Source: Lachnospiraceae bacterium | GTDB taxonomy: Bacteria; Bacillota; Clostridia; Lachnospirales; Lachnospiraceae | Assembly (NCBI GenBank): GCA_021772075.1 | Contig: JAETNQ010000001.1 | Span: 1 to 64,000, forward strand | Direction: 5' to 3' | Length of the DNA: 64,000 nt | In this document: in pieces, positions 21,191 through 30,142 of the stretch | How positions within the stretch are numbered: position 1 is the stretch's first letter | Layout of the letters: every line of letters begins with the position of its first letter | Notes under the pieces: generated by a model | The model's input: only the letters and a program-made list of their open reading frames with translations | The model's database searches: none | What the model was told of the DNA's origin: nothing | Program-made: the position numbers and the translations under genes

Positions 21191-21235
21191 AGCCTGTATA
21201 TGATTGTAATAAATTATATATAGGCTTTTTATTAT
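21191..21235 (+). terminator. Terminator after the fructokinase gene
   Basis: AGCCTGTATAT pairs with ATATATAGGCT across an AT-rich loop, followed by five T. It lies only 20 bases before the next gene, so that gene depends on read-through or on a promoter I did not recognise. Confidence 0.75.
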
Positions 21236-21254
21236 AAAAGAAAGGAATGAATGT

Positions 21255-23393
21255 ATGAAAGAAAATTTACTGGAAAAAAGAGAAATTCAGGCAGATTTAG
21301 GAGATGATAATAAAGTAATTTCTCCTATGAGAAGTATTCATATGATTCCTATGGATAAGGTATCCGGATTTGAAGTGCGTCCCGGAATATATGAAGTAAA
21401 TGGCGCTACTGCAATTCCCTGCGGCGTTAATTTTACCGTTCATTCTTATCATGCAACAGGATGTGAACTTCTTCTGTTTCATAGAATGGAAGATGAACCT
21501 TATGCAATTATTCCCTTTCCTGAAAATTACAGGATAGGAAAAGTATATTCTATGATTGTATTTGGATTGAATATAGAAGATTTTGAATATGCCTATCGGA
21601 TTGATGGTCCTTATGATATGAAAAAGGGATTATTATTTAATAAAAATAATTATCTTTTAGATATTTATGCAAAAGCGGTGAGCGGCCAGAGAATATGGGG
21701 AGAAAAGAAAAAAGAAGGAGTAAGTTATAAAGCAAGGGTAGTAAAAGAAGATTTTGACTGGCTTGGAATGAACCAGCTTTTGATCCCTATGGAAGATTTG
21801 GTTATTTATGAGATGCATGTCAGGGGTTTTACCCAACATGGGTCTTCCGGCGTGAAATATCCTGGAACTTTCCGGGGGCTTCAGGAAAAAATAGAATATT
21901 TGAAAGATCTCGGTGTAAATGCTGTGGAACTTATGCCCGTTTTTGAGTTTGATGAAATGAAGGATTACAGGGAAGTGAATGGAAAACAGTTATTAGATTA
22001 CTGGGGATATAATACGGTCAGTTTTTTTGCTCCGAATACGAGTTATACAGCGAAAGCGGAGTATAACCATGAAGGAACGGAATTAAAGGAATTGATCAAA
22101 GAACTGCATAGAAATGGAATTGAATGTTTTCTGGATGTGGTATTTAACCATACGGCAGAAGGGAATGAGATGGGTTCCTGCTTCTCTTTTAAGGGATTTG
22201 ATAATAATATTTATTATATGCTGACGCCGGATGGAAGCTATTATAATTTCAGCGGATGTGGAAATACACTGAACTGTAATCATCCCATCGTTCAGCAGAT
22301 GATTATGGAATGTCTCCGTTATTGGACAACGGTATACCGTATCGATGGTTTCCGGTTTGATCTTGCTACAATTCTCGGGAGAAATGAGGATGGTTCTCCA
22401 ATGAATAATCCTCCATTATTAAAAAGCCTTGCTTTTGACCCGATTCTTGGAAATGTAAAACTGATTGCAGAAGCATGGGATGCAGGAGGCCTTTATCAGG
22501 TTGGAAGTTTTCCGGCATGGAACCGGTGGTCGGAATGGAATGGAAGATATAGAGATGAAATGCGGGATTTTTTAAAAGGCGATTACGGTATGTCAGGACT
22601 GGCAGCAAAAAGAATTACAGGTTCTAAAGATTTATATGATCCCGAATATAGGGGAAATAATGCGTCGGTTAATTTTATAACCTGCCATGACGGATTTACT
22701 TTATGGGATCTTTACTCTTATAATTGGAAACATAATGAGGATAATGGATGGAATAATACGGATGGAAGCAACGATAACCGCAGCTGGAACTGCGGCGTGG
22801 AAGGGGAGACGGATAATGAGGAAGTTTTGAATCTTCGCCGGAAAATGGTAAAAAATGCGGCGGCAGTTCTTATGATGAGCCGGGGAATTCCTATGTTTTT
22901 AGCCGGGGACGAATTCTGTAATACTCAGTTTGGAAACAACAATGCTTATTGCCAGGATAATGAAATTTCGTGGCTGGATTGGAAATTGCTTGAAAAAAAT
23001 AAAGATATATTTGAATTTTTCCGATATATGATAGGATTCCGGAAAGAACATGATATTGTCAGAAAAGATACCGGGTGTTGTTCATTGGGTTTTCCTGAAA
23101 TACAGGTTACGGAGGCGAATGATTATTGTAAGATACTTCGTATTATTTATGCAGGCAGAAATAAAACGAATACAAGAGATGATATTGTATGTCTTGCGAT
23201 TAATGTATTCTGGGAAGAGCAGGAATTTTACCTTCCTCCAATAACATGTGACATGGGATGGTATGTAGCGGCGGATACTGGAAATAAATATCTATCGGAT
23301 TCGATTCCGAAAAAAGAAGAAAAAATGCCCTTTTTGGAAGAAGGAAGAATACGGATGGCTCCGCGTTCAGTTTGTGTATTGGTTGTAAAATAA
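21255..23393 (+). CDS. Glycogen debranching / isoamylase-type GH13 enzyme
   Basis: A 712-residue protein with an N-terminal CBM48-like domain (about 40-165) followed by a GH13 barrel. Conserved regions: region I DVVFNHTAEG, region II with the nucleophile Asp in GFRFDLATIL, region III with the acid Glu in LIAEAWDAGG and region IV with FITCHDG. The pattern NRWSEWNGRYRDEMRDF and the GlgX-like spacing point to an isoamylase/GlgX enzyme cleaving alpha-1,6 branches of glycogen or limit dextrins in the cytoplasm (no signal peptide). Pullulanase type I is an alternative, but its YNWGYDP signature is replaced here by DYWGYNTVSFFAPN, which fits GlgX/isoamylase. Confidence 0.88.
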   Translation: MKENLLEKREIQADLGDDNKVISPMRSIHMIPMDKVSGFEVRPGIYEVNGATAIPCGVNFTVHSYHATGCELLLFHRMEDEPYAIIPFPENYRIGKVYSMIVFGLNIEDFEYAYRIDGPYDMKKGLLFNKNNYLLDIYAKAVSGQRIWGEKKKEGVSYKARVVKEDFDWLGMNQLLIPMEDLVIYEMHVRGFTQHGSSGVKYPGTFRGLQEKIEYLKDLGVNAVELMPVFEFDEMKDYREVNGKQLLDYWGYNTVSFFAPNTSYTAKAEYNHEGTELKELIKELHRNGIECFLDVVFNHTAEGNEMGSCFSFKGFDNNIYYMLTPDGSYYNFSGCGNTLNCNHPIVQQMIMECLRYWTTVYRIDGFRFDLATILGRNEDGSPMNNPPLLKSLAFDPILGNVKLIAEAWDAGGLYQVGSFPAWNRWSEWNGRYRDEMRDFLKGDYGMSGLAAKRITGSKDLYDPEYRGNNASVNFITCHDGFTLWDLYSYNWKHNEDNGWNNTDGSNDNRSWNCGVEGETDNEEVLNLRRKMVKNAAAVLMMSRGIPMFLAGDEFCNTQFGNNNAYCQDNEISWLDWKLLEKNKDIFEFFRYMIGFRKEHDIVRKDTGCCSLGFPEIQVTEANDYCKILRIIYAGRNKTNTRDDIVCLAINVFWEEQEFYLPPITCDMGWYVAADTGNKYLSDSIPKKEEKMPFLEEGRIRMAPRSVCVLVVK

Positions 23394-23440
23394 GTTCAAC
23401 TTATTCAATTTTACAAAATCTATAAATGGAGGAGAAAATA

Positions 23441-24361
23441 ATGGCAGAAGAAATGAAACAGGAAACGATGGAAGATTACAGCAAGGAGCTGGAAGCGTCT
23501 TTTAAGAAGATTGAAGAAGGCGATATTATTTCGGGTACGGTCATATCCGTGAATGAAGAAGAAGTGATCCTTGATTTGAATTATTATGCTCAGGGTGTTA
23601 TTAAAGCGGAGGATATGAGTAATGATCCGAAATATAATCTCTTGGATGAAGTGAAGATCGGAGATACTATAAAGGCGACTGTGGTAAAAATGGATGATGG
23701 CTCCGGGAATATACAGTTATCCTGCAAAGAAGCAAAAGAAGTTCTTTCTTGGGATATATTAAACCAGTATATGGAAGAGGAGAAGGAAATTGAAGTAAAA
23801 GTAAATGAAGTGGTAAATGGCGGCGTTATCGCTTATGCGGAAGGTATCCGCGGATTTATTCCAGCATCCCATCTTTCTTTGAATTATGTGGAAAATCTGG
23901 AAGAATGGGTGAATAAAAAACTGGCAGTTAAAGTAATTACCGTGGATGAAAGCAGGAAAAAACTGGTGATGTCCGCGAAGGCAGTGGAAAAGAAAAAAGC
24001 GGAAGAAGAGATTCACCATAAAATATCTATGCTGGCGCCTGGTACCATCATGGAAGGAACCGTGGAGTCGCTGATGCCTTATGGGGCATTTATCGCTCTT
24101 CCCGACGGGTTAAGCGGGTTGGTTCATATATCCCAGATCAGCCAGAGAAGAATTAAAAAACCATCGGAAGTAGTGAATGTAGGGGATAAGGTAAAAGTGA
24201 AGATATTAAATACGAATGATGGAAAGATAAGCCTCAGCATGAAAGCGGTGGAAGAGAATTCGGAAGTAGATGAAGTGGAAAGGGTGGAAACAGCGAAATA
24301 TAGTTCTAACGAGCAGATCGGTACTTCTTTGGGAGATCTGTTTAAAAATCTGAATTTATAA
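23441..24361 (+). CDS. S1 RNA-binding domain protein (ribosomal protein S1-like)
   Basis: A protein of about 306 residues with three S1 domains: about 25-100 (GDIISGTVISVNEEEVILDL), about 115-185 with GFIPASHLS, and about 200-270 with the clearest S1 fold (GTIMEGTVESLMPYGAFIALPDGLSGLVHISQIS). It resembles the short S1 proteins of clostridia, which may aid translation initiation on mRNAs with structured leaders, but a general RNA-binding role is also possible. The frame opens with an ATG at 23426, but that ATG is part of the ribosome binding site ATGGAGG; the ATG at 23441 is correctly spaced. Acidic C-terminus. Confidence 0.9.
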   Translation: MAEEMKQETMEDYSKELEASFKKIEEGDIISGTVISVNEEEVILDLNYYAQGVIKAEDMSNDPKYNLLDEVKIGDTIKATVVKMDDGSGNIQLSCKEAKEVLSWDILNQYMEEEKEIEVKVNEVVNGGVIAYAEGIRGFIPASHLSLNYVENLEEWVNKKLAVKVITVDESRKKLVMSAKAVEKKKAEEEIHHKISMLAPGTIMEGTVESLMPYGAFIALPDGLSGLVHISQISQRRIKKPSEVVNVGDKVKVKILNTNDGKISLSMKAVEENSEVDEVERVETAKYSSNEQIGTSLGDLFKNLNL

Positions 24362-24384
24362 ATGAGGCAGTGAGGAGTGGTATT

Positions 24385-25572
24385 ATGGAATCATATGCGG
24401 TATTTAAAGATTTGGCCATTATTATAATAGCCGCAAAATTTTTTGGAATTCTGGCAAGAAAATGCAAAGCGCCCCAGGTAGTAGGGGAAATTATTGCCGG
24501 GCTTATTATTGGACCTAGTATTTTAGGATTAGTGAACCAATCAGATTTTCTTATTGAAATGGCTGAAATCGGCGTAATTATCCTTATGTTTTCTGCAGGG
24601 CTTGAAACAGATTTGAAGGATCTTATGAAAACAGGACCGATCGCGGCTTTGATCGCCTGTGCAGGAGTATTTATTCCCCTTATATTAGGCGCTTTGCTTT
24701 ACATGGCTTTTTATGGTTTTGCTCCATGGGGATCGGAAGAATTTTATAAGGCAGTATTTGTCGGTACGATATTAACGGCGACTTCCGTAAGTATCACGGT
24801 AGAAGCGTTGAAAGAAATGGGAAAGCTGAAAGGAAAGGTCGGGACGACGATTTTAAGCGCGGCGATTATCGATGATGTTATCGGTATTATCGTACTTACA
24901 TTTGTTATGGGATTCAAAAGCCCGGATTCCAATCCGACATCCGTTGTTGTTAATACGGTTTTATTCTTTATATTTGCCATAGTCGTTGGATTTGTCTGTT
25001 TCAAAATATTCAAATTTGTGGATAACAAGTATCCTCATACAAGGCGTATTCCGATCGCCGGCCTTGCCTTATGTCTTGCCATGGCTTATATCGCGGAAAA
25101 ATATTTTGGAATCGCGGATATTACGGGAGCTTATGTAGCGGGAATTATTCTTTGTTCCATAAGGGATTCCGAATACATAGCCAGCAAGATGGATACTAAT
25201 TCTTATATACTGTTTGGTCCTGTCTTTTTTGCCAGTATCGGTTTGAAGACAAATTTGGAAAGCTTAAATGCCAATATTTTAATATTTTCTATTGCATTTG
25301 TAGCGGTGGGGTTGATTGCAAAAATAATAGGCTGCGGCCTGATGGCGAGGATTTGTAAATTCAATATGTCCGATTCCCTGAAGATCGGTGTCGGAATGAT
25401 GACGAGAGGAGAGGTTGCCCTTATTGTTTCCCAGAAAGGATTATCCGTCGGACTTCTTACGCCTGTATACTTTACTTCTGTTATTTTGCTGATTATTATT
25501 TCTTCGATTGCTACTCCTATTATTTTGAAATTATTGTATGCAAGGGATGATAAAAAAATTGGTGTGGCATAA
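24385..25572 (+). CDS. Cation:proton antiporter, CPA2 family
   Basis: A membrane protein of about 395 residues with 12-13 predicted helices. The CPA2 ion-binding motif is AAIIDDVIGIIVL; the paired Asp suggests an electrogenic Na+/H+ antiporter of the NapA type rather than a Kef-type K+ system, and no nucleotide-binding RCK domain is attached. MTRGEVALIVSQKG near the C-terminus is also typical. The frame opens with GTG at 24370, but GAGGAG sits seven bases before the ATG at 24385. It follows the S1-domain gene by 23 bases. A role in pH or sodium homeostasis is inferred from the family. Confidence 0.92.
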   Translation: MESYAVFKDLAIIIIAAKFFGILARKCKAPQVVGEIIAGLIIGPSILGLVNQSDFLIEMAEIGVIILMFSAGLETDLKDLMKTGPIAALIACAGVFIPLILGALLYMAFYGFAPWGSEEFYKAVFVGTILTATSVSITVEALKEMGKLKGKVGTTILSAAIIDDVIGIIVLTFVMGFKSPDSNPTSVVVNTVLFFIFAIVVGFVCFKIFKFVDNKYPHTRRIPIAGLALCLAMAYIAEKYFGIADITGAYVAGIILCSIRDSEYIASKMDTNSYILFGPVFFASIGLKTNLESLNANILIFSIAFVAVGLIAKIIGCGLMARICKFNMSDSLKIGVGMMTRGEVALIVSQKGLSVGLLTPVYFTSVILLIIISSIATPIILKLLYARDDKKIGVA

Positions 25573-25611
25573 AAATAAGAAATATAAAATCAAATTTTCT
25601 GAAAAAAATGA

Positions 25612-25640
25612 TTGAGAGATAGAAAAAGAGTGTATATAAT
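25612..25640 (+). promoter_or_regulatory. Sigma-A promoter of the cytidylate-kinase-like gene
   Basis: TTGAGA (25612-25617), 17 bases, and a perfect TATAAT (25635-25640), about 65 bases before the start codon. Confidence 0.8.
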
Positions 25641-25705
25641 AAAGATAAGAAGCAAAAGAGTGAAATTTTCGAAAAATAGTAAAAAGATGGAAAGGAGGAG
25701 TATAT

Positions 25706-26302
25706 ATGTATCAAATTGTAACGATTGAACGCCAATATGCCAGCGGTGGAAATGAAATTGGCAGGAAATTGGCAGAAGCGCTTGGATATAAACTATATGA
25801 CAGGAATATTCTTATGGAAGCGGCAAAAAATCTTAAGATACCTTCCGTACAGATCGAAGGGCTGGAAGAAAGAAGTCCCGGAGGATTTCTTTTTAATCTT
25901 TCCAAAACTCCTTTAGGAGGAATTTCTAACAGCAGGGAATTATCTTTGGCGGATAAATTATTTCTTGAAGAAAAACGGATTATCGAAGAAGTAGCTGAAG
26001 AAGGAAAATGCGTGATCGTCGGAAGAGCGTCAGGATATATTCTTAGGGAGAAAGCAGACAGCTTACGGGTATTCATTCATTCAGATAACGAAAAAAGGAA
26101 AAAGAGAGCTATAGAGAAGGAAGGAATTAACGAATCGGAAGTAGAAAATACCCTTAAAAAGAATGATAAAAGAAGAAGCGGTTTCTATAACGCCGTTACA
26201 AATTGGGAATGGGGAAATCCCAAATACTATGAATTATATATGGACAGCGGAAGGCTCGGTATTGATCTGTGCGTAAAACTGCTTACGGAGGCAGTAATGT
26301 GA
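25706..26302 (+). CDS. Cytidylate kinase-like family protein
   Basis: A 198-residue P-loop kinase of the Cytidylate_kin2 type. The nucleotide-binding loop is ERQYASGGNEIGRKLAEALG and is followed by YKLYDRNIL; CVIVGRASGYILRE and the Lys/Arg-rich lid (NEKRKKRAIEKEGI) follow. It differs from the housekeeping Cmk in size and in the loop sequence; the family's substrate is not established, so true CMP kinase activity is uncertain. It has its own promoter, a strong AGGAGG ribosome binding site and a terminator, so it is a single-gene unit. Confidence 0.85.
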   Translation: MYQIVTIERQYASGGNEIGRKLAEALGYKLYDRNILMEAAKNLKIPSVQIEGLEERSPGGFLFNLSKTPLGGISNSRELSLADKLFLEEKRIIEEVAEEGKCVIVGRASGYILREKADSLRVFIHSDNEKRKKRAIEKEGINESEVENTLKKNDKRRSGFYNAVTNWEWGNPKYYELYMDSGRLGIDLCVKLLTEAVM

Positions 26303-26316
26303 GAAGTACTATATCG

Positions 26317-26372
26317 AAAAATACGGTTATTGTCGGGAAATATAAGATCTATCCCGTAATAACCGTATTTTG
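26317..26372. terminator. Bidirectional terminator between convergent genes
   Basis: AAAATACGGTTATT pairs with AATAACCGTATTTT, extended by CGGG/CCCG inside, with A- and T-runs on both sides. It serves the kinase-like gene from the left and the nitroreductase gene from the right. Confidence 0.9.
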
Positions 26373-26373
26373 A

Positions 26374-27108
26374 TTAGTCTGTCCATTGTTTTAACATAGC
26401 TTTTGCGGAACGATTCATTTCTTTTCTAAAATCTACATAAAATTTTCTATTAGCAAATGCTTTGATATGTTCCTCCAATTCTTTTCCATTTTTTTTCGTT
26501 TGTTTTTCAAACATGTGCATTGTTTCTTCTATAGATTTTGGGCGGTATGTATTGATATGGATGATATCTTCTAATGCAAAACGTTTTGGCTTGATTCTGT
26601 CTTTTTGCTGTTGGGTAGGCCTTCCAAAAACGACCATGGAATAAGGAAGAGCATATTTGGGAAGATGAAGCAATTCCTTGTTGATTTCAAAATTTTCCAT
26701 AATATCACCGATATAGCAGGAGCCGATCCCCATGGATTGCGCGGCAACCACGGCGTTTTGCGCGGCAATAACACAATCCTGTGAAGCCAGGAAGAGATCG
26801 GCTTCTTCTATTTTAGGGGATTCGTCACAGCAGGCATAAAAAATATCATACCATTTTTGAAAATCGGCCAAAAAAATAAGCACAAGGGGAGCTTTGGCAA
26901 TAAAAGGCTGGTTATCGCATCTTCTGGCAAGTTCCTCTTTTAAACTTTGTTCCTGGATATCCAGAATGGAATATAAAGCCATATTTCCTGCAGTAGGAGC
27001 CTGAAGGGCAGATGTAAGTATCATTTGCTTTTCATCATCGGTAATTGGTTCATCGGTAAAAACGCGTACAGATTTCCTGTCATATAATTGTTGGATTGTT
27101 TGGTTCAT
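26374..27108 (-). CDS. Nitroreductase family protein
   Basis: A flavin-dependent oxidoreductase of about 244 residues. The N-terminal YDRKSVRVFTDEPI binds the FMN phosphate in this family, QAPTAGNMALYSI and the GIGSCYIGDI segment complete the nitroreductase fold, and FGRPTQQQKDRIKPKRF is the usual C-terminal part of the NfsA/FRP-like type. It should reduce nitro groups or quinones with NAD(P)H. The frame opens at 27144, but GGAG lies nine bases before the ATG at 27108 and the conserved domain starts there. It is transcribed divergently from the flotillin gene. Confidence 0.9.
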   Translation of the reverse strand: MNQTIQQLYDRKSVRVFTDEPITDDEKQMILTSALQAPTAGNMALYSILDIQEQSLKEELARRCDNQPFIAKAPLVLIFLADFQKWYDIFYACCDESPKIEEADLFLASQDCVIAAQNAVVAAQSMGIGSCYIGDIMENFEINKELLHLPKYALPYSMVVFGRPTQQQKDRIKPKRFALEDIIHINTYRPKSIEETMHMFEKQTKKNGKELEEHIKAFANRKFYVDFRKEMNRSAKAMLKQWTD

Positions 27109-27142
27109 AAGAATCATCTCCTGATCAATAATTTCTGTTTCC

Positions 27143-27171
27143 ATTTACTACTATTTTTTGGTAAATGTCAA
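27143..27171 (-). promoter_or_regulatory. Candidate promoter and operator of the nitroreductase gene
   Basis: TTGACA on the minus strand (27166-27171) is followed after 17 bases by a weak -10 (GTAAAT). The exact inverted repeat ATTTAC (27143-27148) / GTAAAT (27161-27166) overlaps the promoter, as a repressor site would. No regulator gene is adjacent. Confidence 0.4.
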
Positions 27172-27188
27172 TATATATTCCGATTAAA

Positions 27189-27217
27189 TTGACATTTTAT
27201 AAAGAAATGCGTAATAT
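27189..27217 (+). promoter_or_regulatory. Promoter of the flotillin gene
   Basis: Perfect -35 TTGACA (27189-27194), 17 bases, and -10 TAATAT (27212-27217), about 27 bases before the start region. Confidence 0.7.
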
Positions 27218-27249
27218 TATAGACAAAAAAAGAGAATGGAGGGTATGGG

Positions 27250-28755
27250 ATGAATTTATTTGGGTTTTTGATTATTTTAGTAATAGTCGTTTTTGTCGCT
27301 ATTATTCTTGTGACAGGGTATAAAAAGGCTCCGCCGGATACGGCATTTATTATTTCCGGTCTTCGGAAGAAAATTATTATAGGTAAGGCCAGCGTAAAAA
27401 TCCCGTTTTTTGAACGTATGGATAAATTGAGCCTGAAACTGATTGCTATTGATGTAAAGACATCCAATGCGGTTCCTACGGCGGATTATATCAATATCCA
27501 GGTAGATGCGGCAGTAAATGTAAAAATCAGCAGCGAACCTCAAAGGCTTGCTTTGGCCGCGGAGAATTTCCTGAACCAGAATACACAGTACATAGCCGGA
27601 ATTGCCAGAGAAGTGCTGGAAGGCAATATGAGGGAAATCGTAGGCCGGATGAGGCTGGAAGAAATGGTCAGCGACAGGCAGAAATTCGCTAATCTGGTAA
27701 AGGAAAACGCAGAACCCGATCTGGCGGCTATGGGTCTTGATATTGTCAGCTTTAACGTGCAGAATTTTGCGGATGGCAATGGAGTGATCGATGATTTGGG
27801 TATTGATAATATTTCCCAGATTAAGAAAAAGGCGGCGATCGCCAAGGCGGAGGCTGAAAAAGAAATCGCTGTGGCAAAAGCCGATGCGGACCGCCAGGCA
27901 AACGATGCGCGTATTAATGCGGAAAGAGAGATCGCTAAGAAAAATAATGAACTTTCCCTTCAGAAATCCGAACTGAAGAAGATGGAGGATACGAAGAAAG
28001 CAGAAGCGGATGCAGCTTACCGTATCCAGGAACAGGAACAGAGGAAGACAATAGAAATAGCGACTGCGGAAGCGAGTATTGCAAAGCAGGAAAAAGAAGT
28101 AACCTTGAAGCAGAAAGAGGCGGAAGTAAGGGAAAAAGCTTTGGATGCGGAAGTGCGCAAGAGAGCGGAAGCAGATAAATTCGCGCGCCAGCAGCAATCG
28201 GATGCAGAATTATATGAAAGGCAGAGAAAGGCGGAAGCTGAGAAATTCGAACAGGAAAGAGAAGCGGACGCTATGAAGGCGAAAGCGGAAGCCCAGAAGT
28301 TTTCCAAAGAACAGGAAGCAGCCGGAATACGTATGGTCGGCGAGGCAGAGGCGGAGGCTATCCGGGCGAAAGGACTTGCGGAAGCGGAAGCTATGGAAAA
28401 GAAAGCGGAAGCTTACCAGAAATATAACAATGCGGCTATGGCTGAGATGCTGATCAAGGTACTTCCTGATATTGCGGGCAAGATTGCGGAACCTCTGACG
28501 CAGATCGATAAGATTACGATTATCGGCGGGGACGGGCAGATGAACGGCGTCAGCTCCGTAGCGGATAACGTGCCGGCGGTGATGGCGAAGCTTTTTGAAA
28601 CGATGAAAGAAACGGTCGGCATCGATCTTGCTGATATTGTAAAAGCCGGGACTTATGATGCAAAGGTAAATCGGAATATTAATATTACGACGGATGGAAG
28701 TGAAGAGGGAGAAGCTATAAAAGATGGGGCGGTTGCAGCATCTGCAATAAAATAA
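27250..28755 (+). CDS. Flotillin family SPFH-domain protein
   Basis: A 501-residue flotillin. One N-terminal membrane segment (about 4-22) precedes the SPFH/Band 7 domain (about 25-205, with PFFERMDKLSLKLIAIDV). A long Ala/Glu-rich coiled coil (about 205-415) carries the repeated EAEA pattern of flotillins, and a C-terminal part follows. Bacterial flotillins scaffold membrane microdomains and influence secretion and signalling. An nfeD gene often sits next to bacterial flotillin genes; none is seen here, as both flanking genes are of other families. GGAGGG lies six bases before the ATG. Confidence 0.93.
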   Translation: MNLFGFLIILVIVVFVAIILVTGYKKAPPDTAFIISGLRKKIIIGKASVKIPFFERMDKLSLKLIAIDVKTSNAVPTADYINIQVDAAVNVKISSEPQRLALAAENFLNQNTQYIAGIAREVLEGNMREIVGRMRLEEMVSDRQKFANLVKENAEPDLAAMGLDIVSFNVQNFADGNGVIDDLGIDNISQIKKKAAIAKAEAEKEIAVAKADADRQANDARINAEREIAKKNNELSLQKSELKKMEDTKKAEADAAYRIQEQEQRKTIEIATAEASIAKQEKEVTLKQKEAEVREKALDAEVRKRAEADKFARQQQSDAELYERQRKAEAEKFEQEREADAMKAKAEAQKFSKEQEAAGIRMVGEAEAEAIRAKGLAEAEAMEKKAEAYQKYNNAAMAEMLIKVLPDIAGKIAEPLTQIDKITIIGGDGQMNGVSSVADNVPAVMAKLFETMKETVGIDLADIVKAGTYDAKVNRNINITTDGSEEGEAIKDGAVAASAIK

Positions 28756-28767
28756 ATGAAACTTTTT

Positions 28768-28830
28768 TTGTATTCCTCCGTTATCTGTGTTAAAATAAAC
28801 GATGACATATTGATAACAGGAGGAATACAA
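28768..28830 (+). promoter_or_regulatory. Inverted repeat containing a promoter in one arm and the ribosome binding site in the other
   Basis: GTATTCCTCCGTTATC (28770-28785) is the complement of GATAACAGGAGGAATAC (28812-28828) apart from one extra A; two more pairs extend it. The right arm contains the AGGAGG of the next gene. TTGTAT (28768-28773) and TAAAAT (28791-28796), 17 bases apart, form a possible promoter whose -35 lies in the left arm. Confidence 0.6.
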
Positions 28831-28834
28831 TTTC

Positions 28835-30052
28835 ATGGCGAAAGAAAATAAAGCGCAGGAAAATAACGGGCAGAAAGTCCAGACAAAATATGAAAGAAAG
28901 ATAGAAAAGAGAAAGAAACAGGAAGAAAAGGACAAGCGGGATGCAAAAATGATGCGCATAGGAGTGATTGTAGTATGCGCCCTTATTGTGATAGCGATTA
29001 TCGGTTCCGCTGCCGCTTCTGTTTTACGTAAAAAAGCGGCGACCAGCGATGCTTATGTGACAATCGGCGAACATTCCGTGACAAAACTGGAGTTTGATTA
29101 TTATTATTATTTGATGAAAAATAATTATATGATGACTTATGGTTCTTTGCTTTCTTATATGGGAGTGGACGCGACGCAGGATTTGGAGGACCAGCCGTAC
29201 AGCGGCGAGATGACATACAAAGATCTGTTCGAACAGCTTGCGGTAGAGCAGATCAGGCAGACGAAGGCTTTGGCAGACGATGCGGCGGCCAACAATTTTG
29301 TTTATGATGATGCGGAAGATTATGAGGCCATATTAAATGAAGTTGCAGTAAATGCGGAAGCAGCAGGGACAACGGTTAAAAATTATTATAAATTGTCTTA
29401 TGGGGAATATGCTACAGAGGAAAATCTGGAACCTTTTGCAAAAGAGGGGTTGCTGGCAGGAGAATATTATAATTACCTGATCGAGCAGAATGCGCCGGAA
29501 GAGCAGGAAATCAAAGATTATTATGCGGAAAATGTCCTGAATTACGACAGAGTGGATTACCATAGCTTTGCTTTTGAAGCGGAAACGGAAGAAGGAGCTT
29601 CAGAAGAGGATGTGGCAAAAGCTATGGAAGATGCCAAGAAAAAAGCGGAAGCTATGAAAAAAGGACGGGAAGAAGGAGCAGCATTTAAGGAGCTGTGTCT
29701 GGAAAATGCTTCCGAAGAAAATAAAGTGATGTATGAAGACAGTGAAACGGACGCTTCTTTGAGGGAAGGCGCATATCATTCCAGCGTTCCTGCGGTTATG
29801 GCTGACTGGCTGTATGAAGACGGAAGAACAGGCGGGGATCTTGCAGTTCTTGAAGATAGCGATAATAACCAATATTATGTAGTGGAATTTGTGAAACGCT
29901 ACTATGACGAAGCGGATGATGAAAATATTTCCAATACGATATCCAGCGAAAGAGTATCGGAATATATTGAAAGTATAATGGAAAGTTATACGGTCATCGA
30001 TCAGAAGGGAGAATTGAAATATTTAACGGTAGAAGATGCGGTGGAATCATAA
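28835..30052 (+). CDS. Membrane-anchored SurA/PrsA-like foldase (peptidylprolyl isomerase-like)
   Basis: A 405-residue protein with a very charged cytoplasmic N-terminus, one membrane helix (about 41-62) and an extracytoplasmic part. The region about 70-225 resembles the SurA N-terminal chaperone domain (TIGEHSVTKLEFDYYYYLMK). A parvulin-like region follows (about 235-375), with Lys/Ala-rich EDAKKKAEAMKKG and a C-terminal YYVVEFVKRYYDEAD. I do not see a clean parvulin active site, so chaperone function is likelier than isomerase activity. It follows the flotillin gene by 79 bases. Known homologues act in folding of exported proteins; that it does so here is inference. Confidence 0.75.
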   Translation: MAKENKAQENNGQKVQTKYERKIEKRKKQEEKDKRDAKMMRIGVIVVCALIVIAIIGSAAASVLRKKAATSDAYVTIGEHSVTKLEFDYYYYLMKNNYMMTYGSLLSYMGVDATQDLEDQPYSGEMTYKDLFEQLAVEQIRQTKALADDAAANNFVYDDAEDYEAILNEVAVNAEAAGTTVKNYYKLSYGEYATEENLEPFAKEGLLAGEYYNYLIEQNAPEEQEIKDYYAENVLNYDRVDYHSFAFEAETEEGASEEDVAKAMEDAKKKAEAMKKGREEGAAFKELCLENASEENKVMYEDSETDASLREGAYHSSVPAVMADWLYEDGRTGGDLAVLEDSDNNQYYVVEFVKRYYDEADDENISNTISSERVSEYIESIMESYTVIDQKGELKYLTVEDAVES

Positions 30053-30142
30053 CATGTTTTTTAGTAGAAAATTATTTTTTCTAATTATATAATAATAGGA
30101 TTGCAAACGGATTTGCAACGGAAGAACAAGGAGGTTGGAAGT

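Noticed and set aside
27277-28197. 306-residue minus-strand frame opposite the flotillin gene
   Set aside because: It is a shadow of a clear flotillin gene with the expected codon pattern on the other strand; the product resembles nothing and lacks a ribosome binding site.
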